Source of the DNA: Xenopus tropicalis
Lineage: Eukaryota > Chordata > Amphibia > Anura > Pipidae
Reading direction: 5' to 3'
NCBI RefSeq assembly: GCF_000004195.4
Contig: NC_030678.2
Coordinates: forward strand, 58,435,378-58,499,377
Length of the DNA stretch: 64,000 bases
Of this stretch, positions 47,101-57,892 are shown piece after piece (within the stretch, counting starts at the first letter, position 1; each line of letters opens with the position of its first letter). Position numbers and translations under genes: made by a program. The notes beneath the pieces are model-generated. The model had not been told where the DNA came from. It saw only the letters and a program-made list of their open reading frames with translations, and did not search any database.

Positions 47101-48704
47101 TGTTCTAACAAAAATGTGCAATTGTAAAGTGCATGCAGTTTCATCAGTGGTTTATATTTCCCTTAAGTGTCATCATGAAATATATCCGAAAAGACTGGCG
47201 CATTAACAAGAAAAACAGTTTAACCACAACATCAGTTTCTCCTACACACTATATAAAATAAGAAATACATTGTGGCAGGGTTTTTTTTAGAAGGTGCAGC
47301 CACCAGTGACATGATGGTGTCTTTCAGTACTAGCCATGCGTGATTAACTTGTCTTTTGTTCTGATGGGCATAATTAAAGAACTTGATACTCTTTCAGAAT
47401 CTGTGTGAAGGGGGATCCATAGCATAATGTGGCTATATCAATGTGAAAGGACATGGGGTTTGAACAGATCACTTCTGTTAGCCATTTCTCATCTCTGTTC
47501 TCCATCATTTATTCTACAAATACCTCCCACTTGGAGATGGAACCACCAGGGGTGATAAATTGGATTCTGAAACGGTGCACCTGACTCCATCTGAGCATAT
47601 AAATTAGTCATGGGCTAGTAATATGCAATCCAAAATGTTTGGACTTTAACAAAGCAGCAGCCCCAGGGATATTAAGCAATGAATTATAAAAGTGAACTTG
47701 TTAGCAAGAATCCTGCTTATTATTCTCAGCCATTTGACATTAACATGTGTCTTATTATAGTTCGATTTTTTTATTTTATTAAAATATAGTCCTTTTTGGT
47801 AATTATTTTTTAGATAAAATGTGTATATAACAAAGTAGAATATATATATATATATATATATATATAACAATTCAGATGTGAATAAAGTGTGTTTACAAGC
47901 CATCAAGACATAACAATAGGGTTTTATTTTAAAACAGATCTTGGCTTATAAGCTAAACTTAAAATAAAATATTTATGAAAATACACATTCAGAGATTACG
48001 AGGCTGGAAATGGTTCACAATAATAAATTACTGGCAATGTGCTTTTAAATATAATCAACTGCACATTATGTTGGTTACAAATGAACCTAAACTGGATCAA
48101 AATTACTTTTTAGTATAGTTCAGATTGCCGGAGTGCATGAAGAAATGTGGGTGTTTAAATAATTTAATTTGGTGTGTAAAAGAAATATTAAATGGATGTC
48201 CACAAATAATCAAGGAAATGTAGACTGTGATTGTAGTCTTTAAGATTAGTTTTTTCATCTTAAGACTCACCATGGGATTTAACGTCCTCAGTAATTTCAT
48301 TTTTTTACAGTTTTCTTGATTTAATGTAAATATTAAAAGGTTAATATACTGTGTTAAGGTGTCTGATACACCTTCAGCATCTATGAATACCTAAACTGGT
48401 ATGGTCTTGGGGTAATTAACCACAGTCTTCCTTATCGCTGATTTTATTCTTCATAATGGCCATGAGCACATATTGTGATCAGCTATCTGCCACCCCATGT
48501 CTGCAAATGTACTTACCAGCTTGGCATTGGCCTGACAGCATGATAGCCAGTTGTGGATTTTCTGCCTGCACAAGGGGGGTCTGTCAAGCATACGAGGTAC
48601 TGGTACAAAAATGAGTAGCACACCCAACTCTTCTACCTACGCATACTTGCACCTCTGTCCCATTAGCATGCGTTGTATTCTGTTTTGTATTTGGAGGGGT
48701 GTTA
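44130..48704. other. No gene seen in 4.6 kb; (TA)13 at 47841-47866
   Basis: The longest stretch without a named transposable element. It holds (TA)13 at 47841-47866, a CT-rich tract at about 46590-46608, and otherwise anonymous AT-rich sequence. No open frame resembles a known protein. Confidence 0.4.
47841..47866. repeat. (TA)13 microsatellite
   Basis: 26 bp of perfect TA dinucleotide repeat. Confidence 0.95.
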
Positions 48705-49138
48705 GGCCATGGACACATGGAGCGTTTGTTCTCTTAGGGCTCATGCTCATGAGAATCTGTTCCTATGCCCCCCTGCATGGGATTCTTACGTACCCCATTT
48801 TTCCCTATTGTGGTGTACTCACACAGGTGCATGTAGGGACATGCTACGTTCCACCTGCATTTGGTGCTTACATGAGCCTGTGTGTGTACACCATCAAAGG
48901 GAAGAATGGGCTGCTTTTGCCCTGCTTCCTCTGCTGTAGAATACAGGAGAACGCCACCACAGGGATACTCAGGGCGAAATGCTCATGAGTAAAAGCCCTT
49001 ATGCAGTGCCAGCACTGAAAAGTACAGTTGTAGAGTGGACTCGAAAAATGTGAAAGGCATTTTTGGGACTACCTCTGTTTCATGTACCTGCACTCAAGCG
49101 CAATCTGTACTCCATGTGGGCTCCATGTGCCCAGGGCC
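48705..49138. mobile_element. MITE with ~20-bp inverted ends (GGCCATGGACACATGGAGC)
   Basis: The left end GGCCATGGACACATGGAGCG pairs with the right end GGCTCCATGTGCCCAGGGCC with few mismatches. Flanks are TTA on the left and TAA on the right, so a TWA Harbinger-type duplication with one change is possible, but exact identity is lacking. The interior has several TGCATG/CATGAG palindromes and a GTAGGGACATGCTACGTTCC segment. Long frames at 48551-48988 run through it and are not recognised as proteins. Confidence 0.6.
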
Positions 49139-49482
49139 TAAGATGGTGTTTGTTGTAAGCATTTGAACACATTCTGACCAGTTTATACTTTCATCAGCTT
49201 GGTCAATTATTTAAACACTTTCCTGACCATCAGGAAAGTAGTTTAAAGAGAGTTTTTATAGAAAAATGATTAGTTTTAACCTTTGTTTCAAGAGCTTTCC
49301 AGTTTGGGAATATACTACTACTGATTTTTTTATTTATTTTTATGTTACCCCACAATATTATACATAAATAGAAAGCACTGCTATATTTATTTATTTTTTT
49401 AGTGTCCATGATGATTAAATCTGTAAATTGCACACTTATTGTAAATAAAACAATATTCATCTACAGCATATACCTACATAAT
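49139..49482. other. No gene seen
   Basis: AT-rich, no supported gene. Confidence 0.35.
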
Positions 49483-50396
49483 TTAAGAGAACTAAAGCCT
49501 AACTAAAGAAGTATGGAGGAAATATTGTACATTATGTTTTGGGCTTCTGTACCAGCCCAAGGCAACCAGAGCCCTTTAGCAGGGAAGATCTGTGCCTCTG
49601 AAGATTCCCAGTAGCTCCCCATCGTCTTTTTTGCTGATTCACTACACATGCTCTTTTCTGACAGTTACTGAGCTTAGGAAGGGACTCACAATGTACTGTA
49701 TATACGGAATATAACTGTATAACTATAAGGCTGATAGTAAATAATACAGATAATTACTATATTGCAGCTCAGAAACCAATGCAATTAACATCAGGATTTA
49801 ATAATCATCCCTGTAGCATCAGCTTATATTACAGGCCAAACTCATTTTCTGCTTGATAATTTGCGACGGCCCCTAAGCTTTGCTTCTTAGCAGCTGCTCT
49901 GAGCACATTGGGCATGTGAGTGTTGCTGACACTTTCCAAGATGGGGAGCTCCTGTGACGAATTTGAAGTCCTAGATCATTGCTGCTATTGAGATGCTGAA
50001 ACTCTAGCTTGGTGCATTAAGCACAGTACAGGTATGGGACCTGTTATCCAGAATGCTTGGGACCTGGGGTTTTCCGGATAAAGGATCTTTCTGTAATTTG
50101 GATCTCCACAGTTTAAGTCTGCTAAAAACCATTTAAATATTGAATAAACTCAATAGGCTTGTTTTGGCTGTAGTGAGGATTAATTATACCTTAGTTAGGA
50201 TCAAGTACAAGGTACCGTTTTATTATTACAGAGAAAAAGAAAATCATTTTTAATCATTAAAAATTAGAATTATTTGTTTATAATGGAGTCTATGGGAGAT
50301 GGCCTTTCCATAATTCAGAACTTTCTGGATAAAGGGTTTCCAGATAAGGGATCCCATACCTTTATATAAAATTTTTAGGGTTTAGTTTTTCTTTAA
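49483..50396. mobile_element. TTAA-bounded T2/Kolobok-type element hosting a nested MITE
   Basis: The left end TTAAGAGAACTAAAGCCTAA and right end GGGTTTAGTTTTTCTTTAA are inverted repeats bounded by TTAA. The interior (AAGAAGTATGGAGG, TTTTGGGCTTCTGTACCAGC, CCCCTAAGCTTTGCTTCTTA, GAAGTCCTAGATCATTGCTG) is one I recognise as a common Xenopus T2-type MITE. Subtracting the nested element at 50029-50362 and one TA copy leaves about 578 bp. A 16-codon frame starting ATGGGGAGCTCC at 49940 is part of the repeat. Confidence 0.75.
50029..50362 (+). mobile_element. TA-flanked MITE, best-preserved copy
   Basis: Complete element. Left end CAGGTATGGGACCTGTTATC after TA (50027-50028); right end GATCCCATACCTT before TA (50363-50364). 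Removing it and one TA joins CAG-TA to TATAAAATTT, which reads as uninterrupted T2-element sequence, so the TA duplication is confirmed by its host. Inverted ends extend some way (GGATAAAGGATC, GGATAAAGGGTTTCC). No open frame; Tc1/mariner-type MITE by TA target. Confidence 0.88.
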
Positions 50397-51172
50397 AATA
50401 TAAATTGCAAGTTGCAGTGCTCATTCAATGGCAGATTTACAAAACTTTTTAATAAAAAAAAATAAATTATATTGACACAGTGTGAAAAAAGTTTTGGCAA
50501 CTTTTCAAAGTGAGATTTTGATGGAAAGAAGGAATAGGTGCATTTTTCTAAAAGAAGTAGTTAAGCACAAAAGAAGCTAAAATAAATTTGAATGGAAATT
50601 GACTTTTCTTAAATGGAAACAATCAAACTTAAGGAAAAATGTATTGTAACTTGAGAAAGTGTACCCCCCAAAATGTAAAAAAACAGAAAAAAATTGAAGG
50701 CAGCACAATGCAGATACATAATTAACCATGCCATGGGCTAATTGAATAACAACATAATAAATAAAGGTAACAATTTTGTTTCTCTGCTATAGCCCTCTAG
50801 CAGCGAATGTGCTTGTCCCTGAGGAATTATTAATTATGTCTGTAGAGAACAGAGTTAATACAAATGTTTAACATATTGTCCATGCATTTAATAGGCCCTG
50901 GTTTTTGCTTTCTCTGGTATTTTTTCTTTTGTCTACCCTTACAAAGCAGTCAATTAAGAATATTATTGAACACAATGTGTATGTGCGTGTTCTGACACAG
51001 ATGTGACATTTGGCTCTTCTTTAATATACAGATTAATTACACCTTCCTAGAATTCAAGAACCCGGACTTTGTCCTTGTGAACTTGCTGATATCAGTTGCA
51101 AATAGATCAGGTTTACTATAAATATTTATTGTTAGGATCCATATGTTAAACTTAGGTATATCTGTATGTTGT
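50397..51172. other. No gene seen
   Basis: No supported gene. The phrase 'ggcagatttacaaaacttttt' at 50432 resembles the end of another MITE family, unpaired. Confidence 0.35.
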
Positions 51173-51479
51173 CAGTGTTGGACTGGGAACCCAGGGGCCC
51201 ACCAGAAAACCTTAGACCCTAGGCCCGCTTTCCAAATTATTTTTCCTCCTTTCCTCACCCAACCTCTTTATTCTCCTAGTCTCTTTTATTTACATGCTCC
51301 GGGACCCCTTGCAAAAAAATCTCCTGATGGGGCCCTGTGCAACCAATCCCTCCTCCCACACCCCTCCTCCCATCCATATCAAGCCACAACTCACAGGCCC
51401 GCTATATTTAAAGGTAGGAGAGGGGCTGGGGAGGGGGGACCTTGGGACAACAGACCCCGCAGGCCTACAACTGGCCCAA
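51173..51479 (+). mobile_element. hAT MITE (CAGTGTTGGACTGGG family), diverged
   Basis: It starts CAGTGTTGGACTGGGAACCC. The body is rich in GGGCCC, CCCTCCTCCC and GGCCCGC segments, and ends about AACTGGCCCAA. Flanks TATGTTGT and TATGTCTT agree at 6 of 8 positions, a weak TSD. It accounts for the Pro-rich frames on both strands at 51143-51622. Confidence 0.5.
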
Positions 51480-51930
51480 TATGTCTTTGCCCTAATACCA
51501 TTTATAATCACATAGATTGGAAATGCAAAAAGGGGTTCTTTCATATTGCTTTTTTTATTTGTTGGATTTAGTAAGATGCCACAATTAATGAAAGAAGGCA
51601 ATTTTAAGCCATTTTCTTTCATGCTTTGCCTAATGGCAATATCCTTCTCTAGTAATCTCCATCACACTTGAGAAAGTAATAATTTTACTTTGATCCTTTT
51701 TATCTCCTTTGAAAACCATTCTCTTGATCTGGACATATTGATCTGGAGGTGTAGCTTTGGCAGAGGCAGGGGTGATGTATGTTAATACTGGAAAAATATT
51801 CACAGCCAGATGTAAGCTATTAGCAGAGCAAAAATGAACAAGTCTGTGGGCGTGTGATTGCAGGCAAAACGCCTGTTTTTGTCTGTATAGAGTTATATCA
51901 TATAACTGTGTCTAAAATGTGTGTTATCCA
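51480..51930. other. No gene seen
   Basis: No supported gene or repeat. Confidence 0.35.
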
Positions 51931-52356
51931 TTAAAGGAACAGTAACACCAAAAAATGAAAGTGTATAAAAGTAACTAAAATATAATGTGCTGCTGCCCTG
52001 CACTGGTAAAAGTTGTGTGTTTACTTCAGAAAGTCTACTATAATTTATATAAATAAGCTGCTATGTAGCCATGGAGGCAGCCATTCAAAGGGGAAAAGGC
52101 ACAGGCACATAGCAGATAACAGATAAAACACTATTGTATTCTACAGAACTTATCTGTTATCTGCTATGTAACCTGCGCCTTTTCTCTTTTTTTTCCAGCT
52201 TGAATGGCTGCCCCCATGGCTACACAGCAGCTTATTATATAAATTATAGTAGTGTTACTGTAGCAAACACACCAGTTTTACCAGTGCAGGGCAACAGTGC
52301 ATTATATTTTTATTACTTTAAAGCTCTTTCATTTTTTGGTGTTACTGTTCCTTTAA
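51931..52356. mobile_element. T2/Kolobok hairpin MITE, 426 bp, copy 1
   Basis: TTAAAGGAACAGTAACACCA at the left and GGTGTTACTGTTCCTTTAA at the right, bounded by TTAA. Arms pair nearly throughout: CTGCTGCCCTGCACTGGTAA with its partner at about 52274, TAGCCATGGAGGCAGCCATT with the partner near 52203, and the centre AGCAGATAACAGATAA/TTATCTGTTATCTGCT. The copy at 62343-62768 has the same length. Non-coding. Confidence 0.9.
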
Positions 52357-53589
52357 TAGCCCCAAGAGACACACCAAAATTGTTCCTAGTGTCCTTTATA
52401 ATGATATAAAATGGCTATATAATTCTGTATAGTTATTGGTAATAACCTTTAGTGAAGAGTACATTTTTAAACATGATTTTAATTATATAAAGTATTAAAG
52501 TAGCAATACACAATACATCATTTATGGATTTGGACAGATTTGGAAGAACCAAATCTATACCCGAAATTGCATATTTAAATTAAAACAAATTAAGAACTGC
52601 ATGAATTGTAAACAAAAAATTATCATGTACAGTTGTTAAGAGCTTTGAAGTTACAAGGATCAAAAAGTTCATTTCTAAAGCCCATTTCTATAAAAGGAAA
52701 GTTTTTCTTTGGGAGATATACCATGCTTTCTTTAGCAAATTTTTCATTTGGAAAATATGACACAGATGAGAACAGTCCATTAAAAAGAATAATTGTAAAG
52801 ATATGTAATTGGACTTAGTGTGTTGTTTATAATGACTAAGTGCATCTATCCATCATAGAGCGGGCAATAGAAGTCATTCATCAAATAGATATATTATTAC
52901 CCATATTCCAACTCATCTGAGGTCAGTATGGTTACACAGGAAAAAAAACATCAAAACACCATAAAACTGCTTTCCAAACACCAATGGCTAAATACCAAAG
53001 GAACTGTTCCAGGCTTTGTGGAAGGAAATCATACTGTTTACTGGGTTTACACTGCGTAATCGCTATTTCGATTTTCTTCAAATGAAAGACCTTTCCATAA
53101 CTGCAGCACAGTTGTTGTTCATAAGAGCCAACAAATTAAGTGTCTGCAAAGTTTTAGTGTTTCATAACTTATCCAAAGTGCCAGTGTTTCCAGATTATCC
53201 CCATAAGTATAACAATGATGTAAGTTACAACAAGGGCGTATATATTTGGGCGATCCTTTTAGGCGTGGACCCTTTTTACTATTTGGGAAAAGTTAAATGT
53301 AGCGTTTCCTTAAACTCTGCTAAAGCCAAGTTTACTAAGAAAAACAGCAAATCATTGCATGAGTTTAATCTAAATGTTTTGTATTTCTTTTATTAACTAT
53401 TAAAATGGAAGATAGCTGTTTTCGCTGATTTTATTGCATTTTATAATCCCTTTTGCCAAAAACATTATAAAGAATAGTTGGCCAGCTTCTTGCTTGTTTT
53501 TCTGGCCATGCTCTAATCTCATCCAAGGGCAACCTTTCTTAATGTTGTTGAACTACAACGCCCCGGTTATACTATTATTAAAAAATAAG
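52357..53589. other. No gene seen
   Basis: A 126-codon open frame at 53016-53396 on the plus strand shows no recognisable domain and reads like chance sequence (Phe, Lys and Tyr rich). Confidence 0.35.
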
Positions 53590-53834
53590 GTGCCACTTTT
53601 ATAATTTGAGGTTTAAAAAAGGGGCAGGGACCTCCATCCTCTTGTGTCCTCGACTCTTAACTTATTGCAGCTGTATTTATCTTGTATTTATTGTTATACT
53701 TTGTATTTATCTATTATTATCTTATTAACACCCTGTTTGTATTAATGTATTCTACTGTACAGCGCTGCGTACATAGGTAGCGCTTTATAAATAAAGATAT
53801 ACATACATACATACATACATACATACATACATAC
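53590..53834 (+). mobile_element. L2-type LINE 3' end with (ATAC)9 tail
   Basis: GGGGCAGGGACCTCCATCC near 53620 and TGTACAGCGCTGCGTACATA, then GGTAGCGCTTTATAAATAAA, form the 3' UTR end of an L2-type LINE. The last part can fold with AGCGC/GCGCT. It runs into a tetranucleotide array, ATAC repeated 9 times (53799-53834). The coding part is absent (5' truncation). The hairpin loop differs from the element at 7956-9402, so this is another subfamily. Confidence 0.8.
53799..53834. repeat. (ATAC)9 microsatellite
   Basis: 36 bp of perfect ATAC repeat directly attached to an L2-type 3' end; probably grown from the LINE tail. Confidence 0.93.
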
Positions 53835-54950
53835 AAAAGGAAAACTAATTAAATGCTTTAAATGTCTGGGCAAAACCCCACCTGCCCTCCATTATATATG
53901 TATTAACACTTCATGCCACCAGGAGTATCACAAAATAATGCAGAGATTCACCTCAAAACTTGTGGTATACCATTGGGCAAGCAATTCTAAAGCTATCAAA
54001 GGTACTTGTTCAATAACGGCTGGATGTTTGCCTGCTAGATATTATGGATATTCATGAACTTAACCTTAATGCATTGATAAGAAACATGATGAAGCTAGTT
54101 GGCTACACTGTAAGTTAACAACCTCTCCTAGAATCCATGTTTCACTGCCCTGACCAGTTCAGTCCTCAAAACTTTAAGTTATGTCACTCCCTGATGAAAC
54201 ATCCCTTTCAAAAAGCATGTGAAGAGTAAACAAGGCACTGACTGTGAGCCATTCAGATCCAGAGTCTTCATTTTCATTGGAACAGGTGAACTTTTTTACT
54301 ACTCATATGTCTCCAGGCAGCATACTATGCAAATACATTTGTTAGTACTTCTGACCTTTGTTGCTTGGTGTTCTGCTTTTTATTTGGAACATTGGCTATT
54401 ACAAACAGATGTCACAGTTTCCAAAGTCTGCAAAAGGAATAGATGGTTATCTTTATGCTTTTTATTGTTATTTTACACTTACTTAGAGTCATTTCTATAT
54501 TTTCTATGGAAACCATACCCTATTTATAAGCTGGTTTTGCAATAATTTTTATTCTCTATAAATGTTCAATAAAATATATTGGCATGGTTATTCATAACAA
54601 GAAGTTTTATTGATTGCTGTATTTTTGTGTGTTTTCTTTTTATAAGTGGGGACTATCATACCAATAAGCATTTTTTAGTCTTCACAGAGACAGCGTTTTC
54701 CAGTGGCCAAATTATAATTAAAAATGATGGAATGTTGCTTATGAAAATAAATACATTTTTTTCAAATAAGCATCTCTCAGAAATAGTCATGCACATAAAA
54801 TATTTAATATTTTCCATAATCCATAAAAGGATTTCACGTCGAATCACAAACTATATCACACTAGAAAAGTCAACAGTAAAGGTTCTGTACAAAGGTTAGC
54901 CTTCCTATCTTTCTCGTCATACTGTGTCTTAGAAAACACGGAAAGGTAAA
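53835..54950. other. No gene seen
   Basis: Short frames at 54219-54899 are Phe/Leu/Tyr-rich chance frames. No supported gene. Confidence 0.35.
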
Positions 54951-55200
54951 TTCACTGGGGATGCCAATGTGACACCCCCCCCCCCCCAGTGAACATCATC
55001 GCTTACCGCCAATGCCTAGGACACCGCACATGCGCAGTAAAGTATTGCACTTCACTTTAAAGTTGCAAATTTCACTTTACTGCAGTGTGCTATCCAGACG
55101 TCAATGGGGCATTGCACAAGATGGCAGAACAATGCGTTAGGAGCAGCACCCTGGGCTCCTAGGATTGTGATGATGTTCACTGTGAGGTGTCTAACACAAA
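54951..55200. repeat. Repeat remnant with TTCACTGGGG/CAGTGAA motifs and C13 run
   Basis: TAAATTCACTGGGG at 54948 and GTTCACTGTGAGG near 55172 are similar, and CCCCAGTGAACATCATC near 54984 is complementary to the first. A C13 run lies at 54975-54987. CACTTCACTTTAAAG and TTTCACTTTACTGC form a second internal inverted pair. Likely an eroded MITE; no TSD established. Confidence 0.4.
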
Positions 55201-55776
55201 GGCCCCCAAAGCTATTCCTTTTCTTTCCTGTATCTATTTTCTATCCATATCATAAGAATACCTAACAAGGTATGCTAATTCTCAGATTCAAATAGAAAGT
55301 GTCACCCAGTGACTAATTTCTACAGAAAATTATATAATGCATTCTCAGTTTTGCCAAGTAATAACTTTTGAAGAGTACCCTTGTTTTATTCATAAAGGAA
55401 GGGTATTTAAAGCATGTCTAGTGTTTCTACATCTATAATTAGAATATATATCCCTTTGTCACCAAAACAAAAATACCTGTTGTGCCTGACTCAACACAAA
55501 AAGGCAACAGAAATTCAAGTCATTTTGCTGCCTGAGGCAGACTTGTCTGCCATCCCCATGCTGCCTGTTGTCTTTACCCCTTTGTCCTTGATCCAGCTGT
55601 GGTAAGGAGTACTGAAGAGCTCACAACAGCTCTCTAAGCAACAGCAATAGCAAAAAACCCTGGCTGGAATGCATAAGTCTACATTCTATATTGCTTATCA
55701 TACTGCCCTGCTTGAGTTGTGGTGCTAAACATCACCTAGTGGTAGGAGTGCTTTTCTTATACTGTATATAAATCTG
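55201..55776. other. No gene seen
   Basis: The phrase 'ttttgctgcctgaggcaga' at about 55521 belongs to a common frog repeat, but no boundaries could be set. No gene. Confidence 0.35.
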
Positions 55777-56040
55777 GCCATACACTGAAAGATCCATTCA
55801 TTTGGCGAGGTCACCATACATGCAGATCTTTCCACAATATGCTCAACTTAACAGGATGTAGGCTGTCAGGGCAAGGACTGCATTAACGAGGTGATGCTCT
55901 CCTGGCCCCAACGGGATTTTTAAACCTGTCTAATCAACATCTGATTATCAGCCAGATAAGGTTGGGTAGACCCATCTGAGGGCCCTCCAACTCGGTCCAT
56001 CGGCAGCTTTTAATACATACTGAATTTTGCCGAAAAAATA
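55777..56040. repeat. Degraded dispersed repeat (CTGGCCATACACTG start)
   Basis: It begins CTGGCCATACACTGAAAGAT and includes CCCAACGGGATTTTTAAACC, shared with 13390-13412, and TCATATAAGG-like and TTGGGTAGACCC phrases. CGGTCCATCGGCAGC near 55995 resembles text in the TTAA elements at 4444 and 62156. Old MITE; ends not resolved. Confidence 0.4.
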
Positions 56041-56177
56041 TACAGTAATATATTTTTAAAAGGTCACCAATTAATTGTCCTTATGAAGCAAACATTTCCA
56101 TTGTATGCAGTTTTCCTTCGTGTCTCCTCTAAATGTAATAACTTATATCTTTCCTAATATGATCTGTATGGCTACAG

Positions 56178-56349
56178 CAGGGCCAGAACTAAGGGTAGGT
56201 AGAAGAGGCACATGTCTAGGGTGCAATGGAGGAGGGGTGCTAGGTATGTACCTCTTATGTTAAACTGTCCCACCCTCGGCCAACACATGTGCAAGCGCAC
56301 GCTCAGTGAGGTGGCCGGCTGTGTTGCTTAGGGTGCCTGGCCGGCACTG
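56178..56349 (+). mobile_element. hAT MITE (CAGGGCCAGAACTAAGGG family), 172 bp
   Basis: The left end CAGGGCCAGAACTAAGGGTA and right end GGTGCCTGGCCGGCACTG are inverted. A perfect 8-bp TSD GGCTACAG flanks it (56170-56177 and 56350-56357), with TA at its centre. The interior AGGTAGAAGAGGCACATGTC matches the copies at 59009 and 21837. Short internally deleted member; non-coding. Confidence 0.88.
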
Positions 56350-56357
56350 GGCTACAG

Positions 56358-57577
56358 CCACACAGGATCAGCCTGCAGATTTACCCAGGTGGAAAATCAA
56401 CCTATGTACTGGCCTCTGTTCACTCCTGTGTCTTTACCAAGAGGATATTAGTTTTTTTTAAGAGCAGGCACTCAATGAGCATATCTCCAGGCAGAATTTT
56501 TAATTAAAAGTAGTTTTATTAAATTACCGTTATCAATCGCCTTATGCATTTTGTGTTCAAAGAGTCCTATGGTTTATCCACAGGCCAAGAATCATCTCTG
56601 TGTGGCTGTAGCCTAACCCATAGAGACCAAAGTTTTCTTTTAAAAACAGATCAATATATACTTCCTGGTGATTGATTCCTTAAACTGGCTATAACCTTTA
56701 CTCCTAATGTGTCTAAAACATAATTTCCAACCTTCCTTTTCCAAAGGATAGTCACCAAATGACAACCATTAAACGGGTGGGGCATACCTCCAATGAATAT
56801 GATTTGGTTGCATAAGAACACATTCAAAATGTTCTAGCTGTTCCAGCTGTAACATCTGCTAAGTTTCTGCAGGTTAGTAGCCCAGAACTTCTTATGACAT
56901 TTGGCTAGATGATCAGGAATAGTTTTAACTAAAATAATTCTGGCAGAAAATGCAGAAAAAAACTGTTAGGCTAAGGGTGGTATAGAAACATATGAAACCA
57001 ACCAAACAGGCTGCTGTGGCTTTGCAGTTAATTATTTTTGGTCCCATTGTCATAAGACTAGATTGGAGCCTCTGTTGGTTAATTTTGCCTTGTCTGTACA
57101 TGGTCAGACTGGCCACTGATGTAGCCATTCATCCATCTTGTAGAAAGGCTGGATCACTACCTGTACAGCTAGCCTTAGATAATTCAATTGACCACCAACT
57201 TCAAGCAATTTAGACCAAACATTTTTTAAATCATTGAATTGCAGCATTTCAATTCACAGATTACTTTTATATCATTGATATTGATTTATTCTTTTCTGCA
57301 GAAACAGCATGATTTTGTCAAAATAGCACATAAAAAGTAAAACCTTATTTGGTATGTAGCATTGACTATATATTGAACTCATTTAAAGTATTTAGTAATA
57401 CCACAACATACTGAAATGCAAAATATTTTAACCATAAAATCCACATTAGCTTTACATAATGCAGCAGTACAAATCCTTGTTTTTCTTAAATACTTAAATT
57501 CTTAAAATACTACTTTTCTTAAATTAAACACCCTGAGCAAATGAATTGGTTATATCCTACAGGTGTACTCTCTACAG
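56358..57577. other. No gene seen
   Basis: No supported gene or recognised repeat. Confidence 0.35.
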
Positions 57578-57884
57578 CAGTGATCCCCAACCAGTAGCTC
57601 GTGAGCAACATGTTGCTCCCCAGCCCCTTGGATGTTGCTCCCAGTGGCCTCAAAGTAGGTGCTTGTTTTTGAATTATTGGCTTGGAGGCAAGTTTTGGTG
57701 GCATAAAACCCAGTGTAAAGCCAAACAAAGCCTTCTGTAGGCTGCAAATCAACATAAGGGTTACCAAATAGCCAATCATAGCCCTTATTTGGCACCTCCA
57801 GGTACCATTTTCATGCTTGTGTTGCTCCCCAACTCTTTTTGCATTTGAATGTTGCTCACGGGTAAAAAAGGTTGGGGATCCCTG
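57578..57884 (-). mobile_element. hAT MITE (GATCCCCAACC family), copy 3
   Basis: Inverted relative to the copies at 17001 and 43815. Ends CAGTGATCCCCAACC and GGTTGGGGATCCCTG; perfect TSD CTCTACAG at 57570-57577 and 57885-57892. 307 bp, the same as the 43815 copy. The 128-codon minus-strand frame that spans it is repeat-derived. Confidence 0.93.
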
Positions 57885-57892
57885 CTCTACAG

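Noticed and set aside
48551..48988. 145-codon plus-strand frame with Cys-rich segments
   Set aside because: Overlaps a MITE with inverted ends; no domain recognised and no exon signals at its ends.
49940..49990. Short ATG frame starting MGSSCDEFEV
   Set aside because: Only 16 codons and located within a T2-type repeat.
51143..51622. 142- and 110-codon Pro-rich frames on opposite strands
   Set aside because: Produced by the C/G-rich body of a diverged hAT MITE.
53016..53396. 126-codon plus-strand frame
   Set aside because: No recognisable domain; composition and lack of context fit a chance frame in AT-rich DNA.
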